Positions 42,288 through 50,364 of a DNA stretch of 64,000 bases are shown here, one piece after another; position 1 is the stretch's first letter; each line of letters begins with the position of its first letter. This DNA is from Thermoproteota archaeon (GTDB lineage Archaea > Korarchaeota > Korarchaeia > Korarchaeales > Korarchaeaceae): contig JAOZFN010000014.1 of the NCBI GenBank assembly GCA_027492205.1, positions 62,001 to 126,000 of the forward strand, given 5' to 3'. The translations under genes and the position numbers were made by a program. The notes beneath the pieces are model-generated. The model saw only the letters and a list, made by a program, of their open reading frames with translations. It was not told where the DNA came from and made no database searches.

Positions 42288-42400
42288 ATTTTAGCCTTGA
42301 AAGGAGGTCAGGGTAATACGGAGGGCGTCTAGAGAAGACCTCGTTGACCTAGACCATGAGCGGCCTGCCCCCCTTCTGGATGTCCAGCCTATCCATCACC

Positions 42401-42408
42401 CCTCTTGG
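42401..42408 (+). repeat. Left arm of the inverted repeat around the flipped vapB segment
   Basis: CCTCTTGG, perfect inverted repeat of CCAAGAGG at 42454-42461, with a 45-bp spacer (42409-42453). Confidence 0.9.
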
Positions 42409-42683
42409 TTACGACGATCCCGCCCCTATCGTCCACCACTACCTCGATCACGTCCAAGAGGCTGGCAGAGGTCAGGGAGGCCGTCGGAATAGAGGAGGGC
42501 GATGAGGTCATCGTCGAGATCGGCGACGGGATAACCCTCAGGCCAGTCAGGAGGTTCGACAGAGAGAAGCTGAAGGAGGCGCTCAGGAGGCACCTAGACA
42601 GGCTGAGCGGGATAGAGGGCCTCAGGGAGCCCAGGCCGGGAGAGCTCGCGTCCGCCTACCTGGAGGAGGAGTTCGAGAGTTGA
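42405..42683 (+). CDS. vapB: VapB antitoxin, AbrB type, with its N-terminal 45 bp inverted
   Basis: 92 aa from TTG 42405. As written, the first codons give a Thr/Ser/Pro-rich sequence (VTTIPPLSSTTTSITS) with no AbrB features, followed by a normal AbrB second half (KRLAEVREAVGIEEGDEVIV). Reverse-complementing only 42409-42453, between 8-bp inverted repeats, changes the start to DVIEVVVDDRGGIVVT, the standard AbrB strand-turn (D-x-R/x-G-x-I-V), from the same TTG and in frame (45 bp = 15 codons). The present form probably cannot bind DNA. The PIN toxin gene follows in TTGA overlap. Confidence 0.8.
   Translation: MVTTIPPLSSTTTSITSKRLAEVREAVGIEEGDEVIVEIGDGITLRPVRRFDREKLKEALRRHLDRLSGIEGLREPRPGELASAYLEEEFES
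42454..42461 (+). repeat. Right arm of the inverted repeat around the flipped vapB segment
   Basis: CCAAGAGG, partner of 42401-42408; it encodes the Lys-Arg that begins the conserved second half of VapB. Confidence 0.9.
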
Positions 42684-43087
42684 GGGTCTTCATTGACGCG
42701 CCGCTGCTGATCTACCTGAACGCCGCTAGGTCCCCCGAGTTGAGGAGGACCTACGAGGACTTCTACATCGACCTACTATCTGGTAACAGGGCTTTCTCAG
42801 ATGCGCTGGTTCTAGACGAAGTTATCTACGTCTCTCAGAGGAAATACAACGTGCCGTATGAATTGACGCTCGAGTTCATCGACTCCATAGTTCTGCCGTA
42901 CGTGAAGTTGCTGCCAATCGGGGCAGACGAGTTCGGGAAGGCATCGGAGGTCTTGAGGGCGCACAGGATCAATCCGTCTGACGCGCTCCACCTCGGGGCG
43001 ATGATGTTGAGTGGAATCGAGAATATCGTTTCGGAGGATAAAGAATTTGACAAAATTAGTGGAATAAGGAGAATGTGGTTGGGCTAA
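42680..43087 (+). CDS. vapC: VapC toxin, PIN-domain RNase
   Basis: 135 aa from TTG 42680. PIN residues: VFIDAPLLIYLNA (Asp), LDEVIYVSQRKYN (Glu), NPSDALHLGAMML (Asp), IVSEDKEFDKISG (last Asp). Complete even though its antitoxin partner appears flipped. Lower GC at the 3' end than its neighbours. Confidence 0.9.
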   Translation: MRVFIDAPLLIYLNAARSPELRRTYEDFYIDLLSGNRAFSDALVLDEVIYVSQRKYNVPYELTLEFIDSIVLPYVKLLPIGADEFGKASEVLRAHRINPSDALHLGAMMLSGIENIVSEDKEFDKISGIRRMWLG

Positions 43088-43102
43088 GTGATTTTTACAC
43101 TT
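43086..43102 (+). terminator. Stem-loop with T-run after the second vapBC
   Basis: AAGTG / CACTT stem around a T5 loop, overlapping the vapC stop. A weak terminator candidate. Confidence 0.3.
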
Positions 43103-43509
43103 ATCAGTTCGTCTCCAGAGCCGGTGGAGGTTGTGCGCAAGACCCACCCAGTCAGGAGCTTCAGGGGGGCTACGAGTTAGATTAGAGCCGATAAAACTTG
43201 GTACAGTCTAGGGGATCACCTCAGGTTTGACGGGACCGGAAGATCTACTCTCCGCGCGGCTGACTCGAGAAATAACCCTCGCAGAGAACTTCCGCTGCGC
43301 GCGGGCAAGGTCGTACAGCACCCGACCAGAGAGGTATCAGCCCGGAGGGTCATATACTGCCCGGGGAATCGCCGAGGCGACGAGAAGGGCGCGAGATCAG
43401 ATCGTCCCGCTGGAATCGCCCTCTGGAGGACCCTGGAGCCGGAGTAGCAGATCGCAACCCTTATGGGCCAGCCGCTCCCCCCTCACGCGCGGAGGGGGGA
43501 GGGCGCGCC
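43103..43509. other. Intergenic stretch without a supported gene
   Basis: A TATA-like GATAAAAC (about 43190-43197) stands 30 nt before a TTG-started frame of ~90 codons at 43227, but its codon use (few AGG, many CGN) differs from real genes here and no domain is visible. A second TATA (CCTTATGGG, about 43457-43465) belongs to the gene at 43510. Confidence 0.4.
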
Positions 43510-44097
43510 TTGGGCCGCCTCGTGCCCTGGAGGCTCGTGGCGGACTGGAGGTGCCTCGCCTGCGGGGCGTGCTGCACCCGCTTCAGGATCCCCCTGAGGC
43601 CTGACGAGGCCGTCTCTATAGCGAGGTCGATCGGGGAGTGGGCCGTGGAGGTCAGGGCTGGGAGGCCCTACCTGGCGAGGGTCGGGGGGAGGTGCGCCTT
43701 CCTCTCGGAGGAAGGGAGGTGCCTCCTCCATCCACTCGGGCTTAAGCCCAGGGCGTGCAAGGTCTGGCCCTTCAGCGTGAGCAGGGAGCCCGTGCACGGC
43801 CTACGGGATCTGGCGAGGTTCGAGCACCTGGGGCGCACCTGGTACGTCTACGCTGACCCCAGGTGCCCGGGACTGAGGCTGGGAGAGCCCGAGGACAGGC
43901 TGAGAGAGGAGGTTATCCCGGAGGTCGTGGAGATCTGGGCCGGAGTCAGAGCGAGGCAGGAGGCTAGCACCTCCGCGCTCCCTGCCGAGGTAGGGGCGAC
44001 AGAGAGCCCATCAACCCCTGTGTTCGCTCGGGCTGTTATCAACCTCATAGCGGGTCGGGCTCACATCCAGGGACACCCTTCCTCGATCCTGGGGTGA
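43510..44097 (+). CDS. YkgJ-family zinc/iron-chelating cysteine-cluster protein
   Basis: 195 aa from TTG 43510 after a GGAGGGGGGAGG ribosome-binding site. The family cluster is WRCLACGACCTRFRIPLRPD (C-x2-C-x2-C-C), followed by CAFLSEEGRCLLHPLGLKPR and ACKVWPFSV, the other metal-binding Cys segments. These proteins bind zinc or an Fe-S cluster; the role is generally unknown. It ends a few bp before the MNT remnant. Confidence 0.85.
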   Translation: MGRLVPWRLVADWRCLACGACCTRFRIPLRPDEAVSIARSIGEWAVEVRAGRPYLARVGGRCAFLSEEGRCLLHPLGLKPRACKVWPFSVSREPVHGLRDLARFEHLGRTWYVYADPRCPGLRLGEPEDRLREEVIPEVVEIWAGVRARQEASTSALPAEVGATESPSTPVFARAVINLIAGRAHIQGHPSSILG

Positions 44098-44115
44098 CCG
44101 AAAAGGTCGCCGCGC

Positions 44116-44475
44116 GCTCCTGCGGCCGTCAGGAGAGGGGGATCCTCCGTTGTTCTCTTCGGCTCATGGGTCAGGGGGGAGGCGTCTGCGACCAGCGACT
44201 TCGACGTGCCGCTCATCGCAAAGGAACCCGGCGTCAGGGACGGGCTGGCCGGGGACCTCAGGGCACCTAAGATGCTGGCCGACGTGCACTGGTTCACCCC
44301 AGGAGAGGCGGAGAGACTTCTCCCCTACTCCTACTATACTTCTGGACGCCCTCAGGAGGGAATTGTTCTCCCAGACGAGGCTGGGATTGTCAGACTCACC
44401 GAGCGGGCGAAGGGGCTCGGCAAGAGGGGCGATGGCAGGGTCCCCCGGGGGTGGAAGCTCGGGGAGCCTAAGTAG
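44116..44475 (+). pseudogene. MNT nucleotidyltransferase remnant without start codon
   Basis: The frame reads SSVVLFGSWVRGEASATSDF and DVPLIAKEPG, an intact G-S-x10-D-x-D core, then LADVHWFTPGEAERLLPYSY. No start codon lies between the upstream TGA (44095) and the motif. Around 44335-44360 the sequence fits the family (LLDALR, EGIVL) only with two compensating frameshifts. No HEPN partner remains. Antitoxin left over from a lost module. Confidence 0.6.
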
Positions 44476-44490
44476 TGAGCCTTACGCCTC

Positions 44491-45078
44491 TCAGGGTGTC
44501 ACCACCTCCCCCAGCTCCACCAGCACCGCCCCCGCCTTGAGCATATCCTCCAGGGCCCGCTCGCTATCCCCCGGCTCGACGTCCACCCCCCTTACCGCGT
44601 CGGTCAGGACGAAGACCTCGAAGCCCAGTCGGAGCCCGTCCAGCACGGTGGCCCTCACGCAGTAGTCGGTGGCAACCCCGCCCACGAACAGCCTCCTCAC
44701 CCCGAGGGCCCTCAGCCCCTCGGCCATGTCGGTGCCCTCGAAGCCGGAGTACGCCTCCCTGTCCGGCTCGGTCGCCTTGGAAACGATGATGGTCCCCTCC
44801 GGGAGCCTGAGGTCGGGGTGGAACTCCGCGCCCTCCGTGCCCCGAACGCAGTGGGGCGGCCAAGGTCCCTTGGGCCTGAAGCTTACGTGGTTCGGCGGGT
44901 GCCAGTCCCTCGTAGCCACCACGGGCCTCCCCAGCCTGTCGAACAGCTCGATGTAGGAGTTGAGCACCGGCACGACCTCGTCCCCGTTCGGCACGGGGAG
45001 CGCGCCGCCGGGCATGAAGTCCCTCTGCACGTCCACCATAACGAGCGCGGACCTCCTCGTGATGGCCACCCTGGCCAT
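44491..45078 (-). CDS. pncA: Nicotinamidase/isochorismatase-family amidohydrolase
   Basis: 195 aa from ATG 45078. Catalytic triad of nicotinamidases: Asp in ALVMVDVQRDFMPGG, Lys in TIIVSKATEP, Cys in GGVATDYCVRATVLD; metal ligands in ATRDWHPPNHVSF (D-x-H-x2-x-H). It converts nicotinamide to nicotinate in NAD salvage. Length and motifs match PncA well. TATA (minus CGTTATTAC, about 45109-45117) gives a short leader. Confidence 0.9.
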   Translation of the reverse strand: MARVAITRRSALVMVDVQRDFMPGGALPVPNGDEVVPVLNSYIELFDRLGRPVVATRDWHPPNHVSFRPKGPWPPHCVRGTEGAEFHPDLRLPEGTIIVSKATEPDREAYSGFEGTDMAEGLRALGVRRLFVGGVATDYCVRATVLDGLRLGFEVFVLTDAVRGVDVEPGDSERALEDMLKAGAVLVELGEVVTP

Positions 45079-45206
45079 TCTCGACCCTGCGCCCAGGGCG
45101 GTTCGACAAGTAATAACGGGTACAGCCCCGGCCCCGGCCAATGGCCGGCCGCCCAAGCTCGCGCGCTTTAAGGCCGACCGGCTGGGCACTAACTCAGGTG
45201 GGTTGA

Positions 45207-45683
45207 GTGGAGCGGGAGGAGTTCCTGAGGTTCGTCGGGAGGCAGAAGGCCCTGGAGAGGGAGATCGTCTCCCAGGCGAACGGGTCCGTCGAGCGGGTGA
45301 AGAACCCCCTTGTGAGGGAACTCATAAGGGGAATAGCCCTCGACTCGATGAAGCACGAGAACATTCTCTCGGCCATCGAGGCCAGGATGGCGGGCTCAAC
45401 GCCCTTCCTCACGGAGGAGGAGCGCGACGCCATCAGGGGGGCCATTGAGAGGCACATCGAGATGGAGAGGGAGGCTATAGAGAGGTACTCCGAGGTTCTC
45501 AAGGGGCTGGAGGACGAGAGGCTCAGGCTCCTTATCGAGTACATCCTCGAGGACGAGCGCCGCCACCACGCCCTCCTCCTGAGGATCCAGAAGCTGGTGG
45601 TGGAGCCGGAGACCCTCACGGACCAGGACCTGGCCTACCTAATGTGGTTCGACGCCCTCTTCCACGGGACGCCGGGCGGCTGA
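45207..45683 (+). CDS. Ferritin-like diiron protein (rubrerythrin-type four-helix bundle)
   Basis: 158 aa from GTG 45207, leaderless behind TATA GCTTTAAGG (about 45166-45174). Iron-ligand pattern of ferritin-like COG1633 proteins: IALDSMKHENILSAIE (E/D-x-x-K-H-E), RHIEMEREAIERYSEVL (E-x6-Y) and ILEDERRHHALLLRIQ (E-D-E-x-x-H). No rubredoxin domain. Possibly peroxide defence or iron handling. Confidence 0.75.
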   Translation: MEREEFLRFVGRQKALEREIVSQANGSVERVKNPLVRELIRGIALDSMKHENILSAIEARMAGSTPFLTEEERDAIRGAIERHIEMEREAIERYSEVLKGLEDERLRLLIEYILEDERRHHALLLRIQKLVVEPETLTDQDLAYLMWFDALFHGTPGG

Positions 45684-45927
45684 GCCTATAGCGCCGGGTG
45701 GAGGTCGTCCACAGCTCCGAGCGGTTCATCACGGGCCTCAAGCCCCCTTGAGCATCCGACTTGGGCGGAGGGCGCAGGACGATTTGCGGCCGGTATGCCT
45801 CATGGGACGGGGCCCGAGCGGATGTTGGCACCCTGTCAGCCTCGAACCCCCTCCGCCGCCGGCCAATCAGTTGGAAGCCGTGCGGCCTTTAATTCTTCAG
45901 CCCCGCGAGATTGACCGTGAGTTGGCC

Positions 45928-46383
45928 GTGAGGAGGAGGCTCCTGATAAGGGGCTCCAGAGTGCAAGACATAGGATATCGAATGTTCCTGCTCAACCTGG
46001 CGACCGAGCGCGGGCTGACCGGCTTTCGGGCCAGGAACGTGGACGGAAACGCCGTCGAGGTCATCTACGAGGGGGAAGAGGAGGCGGTGCTCGGCTTCGA
46101 GGACGACGTTCGGAGACTCGCCCCCGAGGGAGCCGAGGTCGAGGGTCTCGAGTTCTGGGACTACGAGGGCCCCGTCCCAGACATTGAGAGGTTCAGGTCC
46201 CACTTCGCCACCCTGCAGCTGGGCAAGATCATAGAGGTGGGGCTGGCGATGATACGCCGGCAGGACGAGACCATAGCCGAGATAAGGGCACTGAGTGATG
46301 CCGTAACCGGACTCCTGGACGAGAGGCTCAGAAAGCTCGAGGAGGACGTGAGGGAGATAAAGGCAAGGCTAGGCCTGATCTGA
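45928..46383 (+). CDS. Acylphosphatase domain fused to a coiled-coil tail
   Basis: 151 aa from GTG 45928. Residues 1-~85 are acylphosphatase: LLIRGSRVQDIGYRMFLLNL (catalytic Arg in the phosphate cradle), GLTGFRARNVDGNAVEVIYEG (catalytic Asn). The remaining ~65 residues are a long helix ending in a coiled coil (DERLRKLEEDVREIKARLG). Ordinary acylphosphatases stop at ~95 aa. The tail implies oligomerisation or a partner. TATA CTTTAATT (about 45890-45897). Confidence 0.8.
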   Translation: MRRRLLIRGSRVQDIGYRMFLLNLATERGLTGFRARNVDGNAVEVIYEGEEEAVLGFEDDVRRLAPEGAEVEGLEFWDYEGPVPDIERFRSHFATLQLGKIIEVGLAMIRRQDETIAEIRALSDAVTGLLDERLRKLEEDVREIKARLGLI

Positions 46384-46676
46384 AGCAGATCGCGGGTTGC
46401 AATGTCCGCCGGTGGCCTTGTCGCGCATTTCCACGCGGAACTCAAAGCCTCCCGCAGCAGAGTCGAATCCCACTATATACAGGCGAGACCCGGATGCGCA
46501 AGCCGCGAAGGCGCTGTCCGGGCCCGGTCCCATGTCCTCACCTGACGATCCGGTTGATCCCCGGCTGAACAAACCTGGCGCCGCCTGGCCCAGGGTTATA
46601 GGTATGGAGAAGTAGGATAGGAGTAGTGAGATTAGGGCCAGTGAGATCGAGCCCTTCTGGGGACCCTGATCGGCAC
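46384..46676 (-). pseudogene. Truncated, frameshifted secreted beta-propeller-like protein
   Basis: A TATA box (minus GATAAAT, 46701-46707) and GTG 46676 give a leaderless start: VPIRVPRRARS, then a one-base shift near 46640 leads into a signal peptide (LALISLLLSYFSIPITLGQA). The mature part reads PDSAFAACASGSRLYIVGFD and FEFRVEMRDKATG, a blade pattern of archaeal secreted propeller proteins. It stops at 46384 against the acylphosphatase gene, after about one blade. Only the promoter end of the gene survives. Confidence 0.6.
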
Positions 46677-46813
46677 GATCGGGCGCTCCCCCCGTGACGG
46701 ATTTATCGTCGACTCCCTCGACCCCTTAGAGATGCCCGGGGGTGGGCCATGATGGGGCTGGGACGGTCGCGGCCGGTCCACGGCGTCGGCCGAGAGGTGG
46801 AGGGGAGGTACGA

Positions 46814-47785
46814 ATGAGCGAGAGCGTCGGGCGCCCCCTCTCCGAGTTCCCCGTGGCGTTCCGGCCGGTGGCGCCCTTCTCGTTCAGCCCCCACCTGGAG
46901 AGGTTCACCGCACCCGGTTTGCCAACCCCGTACCTGTATGACCCTGGCGAGCGCAGGCTCTCGCTTCTCGTTCTGGCCGAGGGTAGGCTCCTCCCGGTCA
47001 GCCTAACCTTGGAGGGAGAGCCCTGGAGTCCCCTGATTCGAGGGCGGATCTGGGCCCCCACCAAGCGGGAGGCGGAGGCGGGCCGGCGCGCCCTTGAGGA
47101 AGTGGTCAGGGCGAGGTTCGACTACGAGAGGTTCGCCAAGGAGGTCTGTGGGCTGGACGAGGGGCTATGCGAACTCGTGCGGAGGTACCCAGGTCTCCGG
47201 CCGGGGAGGTGCCTCAGCCTCTACGCCGCCCTCGTGGACAGCGTCGTCAAGCAGAGGATCGCCCTCCGCGCCGCCCTGAGGGTGTACTCGAGGCTCGTCC
47301 AGCGCTACGGCGCGAGGGTGGAGGCGGGCGGCGAGACCTTCTACTGGCATCCCCTGCCCGAGAGGCTGGCCGACGAGGATCCGGCCAGGCTGAGGGAGCT
47401 GGGCCTTACCCGGGTCAAGGCCAGGGCCCTGGTGGAGGTCGCCAGGGCCGAGGCGGAGGGGAGGCTGCCAGGCCTCGAGGAGGCCCTGAGGGACCCCGAT
47501 TCGACGGTCGAGAGCCTGACCAACCTATACGGCGTCGGAGAGTGGACCGCCCGGCTGGCCCTGGCAATGGTCGCCCCTGACTTCCCCCTGGGCCCACTCA
47601 GCGATCTCGCAGTGGCGAGGGGACTGGCCCTAGTCGTTGGGGCTGACAGGGGTCGTGAGCTGGGACGGAGGGTGGTTGAGGGGCTGCCGGGGCTGGGGGG
47701 CCTGGTGCTGTACCTGGCGGCCTTCGACTACGAGGGGAGGAGGGGCGGACGCGGCTCGCCCCCGCGGGCGTCCCGTGGAACCTAG
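46814..47785 (+). CDS. DNA glycosylase, HhH-GPD superfamily (AlkA/OGG-like)
   Basis: 323 aa from ATG 46814 with GGAGGT 7 nt upstream. The helix-hairpin-helix is TNLYGVGEWTARLALAMVAP and the catalytic Asp is in FPLGPLSDLAVARGLAL, in the AlkA-like position (K of OGG1/EndoIII is absent, so a monofunctional glycosylase is likely). The N-terminal ~110 residues form the extra beta-domain of AlkA/OGG proteins. It removes damaged (for example alkylated) bases. Confidence 0.8.
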   Translation: MSESVGRPLSEFPVAFRPVAPFSFSPHLERFTAPGLPTPYLYDPGERRLSLLVLAEGRLLPVSLTLEGEPWSPLIRGRIWAPTKREAEAGRRALEEVVRARFDYERFAKEVCGLDEGLCELVRRYPGLRPGRCLSLYAALVDSVVKQRIALRAALRVYSRLVQRYGARVEAGGETFYWHPLPERLADEDPARLRELGLTRVKARALVEVARAEAEGRLPGLEEALRDPDSTVESLTNLYGVGEWTARLALAMVAPDFPLGPLSDLAVARGLALVVGADRGRELGRRVVEGLPGLGGLVLYLAAFDYEGRRGGRGSPPRASRGT

Positions 47786-47879
47786 TCAGGTCAGCGACCC
47801 TGATGCCACGCGCGGCCCCGCACCCCAGCTGGGCTGGGGCTGCCTGGAAAAAAGTGGGGGCTGGGACCCCCCTCACAGA

Positions 47880-48917
47880 TCACACGCCGGGATCTCCGCT
47901 CATTGTGAGCGCCATGACCGCCATCTTCGCGTAGAGGTTGTCCTCCGCCTGCTCGTAGATGACGGAGTTGGGTCCGTCCATGACCTCGTCGGTCGCCTCC
48001 TCGCCCCTGAACACCGGCAGCACGTGGGTCACGATGGCCCCGGGCTCCATCAGGTCGTCCACCAGCTCCTGGGTCAGCATCCAGTCCCTGTACTTCCTGT
48101 GGATGTCAAGCTCCCTCTCCAGGCCGAACTGAGACAGCCCAACCTGCCCGAGCTGCCAGGTGTGCCAGCTCCTCGGAAAGACCGCGTGGGCTCCCTTCAG
48201 GGCCTCCTTGTAGTCGTTCACTATCTCGAAGCTCCCCCCGCTCTCTTTGGCGTTCTCCCTCACCCAGCCCATGATCTTGGGGTCGAGCTCGAACCCGGGC
48301 GGGTGCGCCAGCACCACGTCCATCCCGAACCTGCTGGCTATGAGCAGGTCGGCGTGTATGCTGCACGGGCCCCTGATCTTGGAGGCGTAGGCCCACATGA
48401 CCACGAACTTCTTCCCCTGGAGCTTCTTGAGCTTCTCCCGCATTACCATGATGTCGCCGAGGGCCTGGGTCGGGTGGAACATGTCGTCGGCCATGTTTAT
48501 GACGGGCTTCTTCGCCACTCGGGCGAACTCCCTTATCACCGGGTTTCCCGTGCCGTACTTGAAGTCGATCACCTTGTCCAGGAGCCTAACGCCGATGCCG
48601 TGGGCGTAGATGTCGTACATCTTGGCGACGTCCTTCACGGCCTCCCCTGCACCGAGCCTGGTGGTGCTCACGTCCACGTAGACCCCGTGCCCGCCCAGGA
48701 GGGTGGCGCCCGCCTCGAACGCCCCCCTGGTTCTGGTGGAGGGCGCGAAGAAGACCATGAAGAAGTTCTTGTTCTTCAGGACGGGCGGAAACTCCCTGCC
48801 CGCCCTACCGATCTGCTTGTACCTCGCGGCGACCCTCAGGGCCTCCTCGATCTCGTCCATCGTCCACTCCTGAGTCGTGATAAGGTCCTTCATGTAGAGG
48901 TCGACCATGGGTTTCAC
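47880..48917 (-). CDS. Aspartate/ornithine carbamoyltransferase-family protein, atypical
   Basis: 345 aa. The carbamoyl-phosphate site FFAPSTRTRGAFEAGATLLG (S-T-R-T-R at 60-64) and HPTQALGDIMVM are typical. The second-substrate loop, HCLP in ornithine carbamoyltransferase, reads THVLPVFRGEEATDEVMDGP, i.e. Val replaces Cys; the rest (NSVIYEQAEDNLYAKMAVMA) is like OTC. Insertions relative to ArgF (YGTGNPVIREFARVAK, WAYASKIRGPCSIH) recall the YgeW/knotted group. No other arginine gene is nearby. The substrate is uncertain. Start near ATG 48917 with TATA (minus CTTAATAC, 48943-48950). Confidence 0.75.
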   Translation of the reverse strand: MKPMVDLYMKDLITTQEWTMDEIEEALRVAARYKQIGRAGREFPPVLKNKNFFMVFFAPSTRTRGAFEAGATLLGGHGVYVDVSTTRLGAGEAVKDVAKMYDIYAHGIGVRLLDKVIDFKYGTGNPVIREFARVAKKPVINMADDMFHPTQALGDIMVMREKLKKLQGKKFVVMWAYASKIRGPCSIHADLLIASRFGMDVVLAHPPGFELDPKIMGWVRENAKESGGSFEIVNDYKEALKGAHAVFPRSWHTWQLGQVGLSQFGLERELDIHRKYRDWMLTQELVDDLMEPGAIVTHVLPVFRGEEATDEVMDGPNSVIYEQAEDNLYAKMAVMALTMSGDPGV

Positions 48918-49059
48918 CCCGCCGAGACCCTGCGACGGCTCAGTATTAAGCCGCCCGGGTGCCGCGTTGCCGTGGGTCTCCTCCGTGAGATCGGGCTTCT
49001 GGTCCGCAATAAGAAAGTGAGATGGGGGTTGGGCTCACCGGAGCACCTCGGCACCGGCT

Positions 49060-50364
49060 TCACAGCCCGAGGACCTGCGCGTATCCCTGGAGGTCCAGGA
49101 GACCGTGGCCGGAGTAGTTGAAGAGTATTACGTCCTCCCTGCCCTCTCTCTTCGCCCTCAGGGCCTCCTCCACCGCGGCCTTGACCGCGTGGGCCGTCTC
49201 CGGCGCGGGTATCAGTCCCTCGGTCATCGCGAAGATCCTAGCGGCCTCAAAGACCTCCTCCTGCGGATACGCCACGGCCTCGATCACCCCCTTCCTCTTC
49301 AGGAGCGAGACCGTGGGGGCGGCCCCGTGGTACCTCAGCCCGCCGGCGTGTATCGGCGGAGGGACGAAGTCGTGGCCGAGGGTGTACATCATTATGAGAG
49401 GGGTCGTGCCCGCGGCGTCTCCGAAGTCGTACCTGTACTCCCCCTCCGTGAGCGAGGGGGAGGCCGTGGGCTCAGCGGCTATGACCCTGTAGCTCGCCCT
49501 GCCCTCCAAGATCTCCCTGATGAACGGGAACGTCAGGCCGGCGAAGTTGCTCCCCCCTCCGACGCAGCCTATCAGCACGTCAACATCCTCTCCGGCGAGC
49601 TCCATCTGCCTCCTGGCCTCCTCGCCTATCACCGTCTGGTGCAGGAGCACGTGGTGGAGGACGCTTCCAAGCGAGTACTTCGCCCGGTCGTCGGACATAG
49701 CGGCCTCTATGGCCTCGCTTATCGCTATCCCCAGCGAGCCGGGGTGCTCCGGGTCCTCCTCCAGGAACCGCCTGCCCGCCTGGGTCCTGTCGCTCGGTGA
49801 TGGAACCACCTCTGCCCCGTAGAGCTTCATGACGTACTTCCTGTAGGGCTTCTGGTTGTAGGAGACCCTGACCATGAACACCAGGGCCCTTATCCCGTTC
49901 AGCGCCGTCGCCAGCGACAGGGCGGAGCCCCACTGCCCCGCGCCGGTCTCGGTGGTGAGGTACTCTAGCCCCTCCCTCGCCGCGTAGAACGCCTGGGCTA
50001 GGGCCGTGTTCAGCTTGTGGCTCCCCGTGGGGCTGAGGTCCTCCCTCTTGTAGTAGATCCTGGCCGGGGTCCTGAGGTACCGCTCCAGCCTCCTTGCCCT
50101 GTAGATCGGCGTTGGCCTCCCTATCCTCACGTAGAGCTCCCTGAGCTCCCCCGGTATGTCGATGAACCTCTCCCTGGAGAACTCCTGCCTCACGCACTCT
50201 CTTGGGAAGAGGGGCTCGAAGGCCTCCGGACCTAGCGGCTCCCTGGTCGCAGGGTGGACGTAGGGCGGCAGGTCCGGGAGATCCGCCGTTACGTTGTACC
50301 ACCTCTTTGGGAGCTCCTCCTGGGGAAGATCTATCCTGTCGGACGGGGTTCCACCCGAGCTCAT
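49060..50364 (-). CDS. trpB: Tryptophan synthase beta chain, TrpB2 type
   Basis: 434 aa. PLP lysine in [20 protein letters not shown] (K117), [28 protein letters not shown] and the C-terminal [28 protein letters not shown]. The extra N-terminal segment ([20 protein letters not shown]) and the overall length are TrpB2 features. TrpB2 enzymes make tryptophan from indole and are reported to prefer O-phosphoserine over serine. The start overlaps the stop of the SerK-like gene (ATGA), so the two are translationally coupled. No trpA is in the window. Confidence 0.9.
   Translation of the reverse strand: MSSGGTPSDRIDLPQEELPKRWYNVTADLPDLPPYVHPATREPLGPEAFEPLFPRECVRQEFSRERFIDIPGELRELYVRIGRPTPIYRARRLERYLRTPARIYYKREDLSPTGSHKLNTALAQAFYAAREGLEYLTTETGAGQWGSALSLATALNGIRALVFMVRVSYNQKPYRKYVMKLYGAEVVPSPSDRTQAGRRFLEEDPEHPGSLGIAISEAIEAAMSDDRAKYSLGSVLHHVLLHQTVIGEEARRQMELAGEDVDVLIGCVGGGSNFAGLTFPFIREILEGRASYRVIAAEPTASPSLTEGEYRYDFGDAAGTTPLIMMYTLGHDFVPPPIHAGGLRYHGAAPTVSLLKRKGVIEAVAYPQEEVFEAARIFAMTEGLIPAPETAHAVKAAVEEALRAKREGREDVILFNYSGHGLLDLQGYAQVLGL

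Noticed and set aside
43227-43500. TTG-started frame of ~90 codons behind a TATA-like box
   Set aside because: Codon use unlike the neighbours, no domain, no partner. Kept only as a remark under the intergenic entry.
46455-46475. GAGTCGAATCCCAC resembling a tRNA T-arm
   Set aside because: No acceptor, D or anticodon arm folds around it. It is coding sequence on the other strand (YIVGFDS of the propeller remnant).
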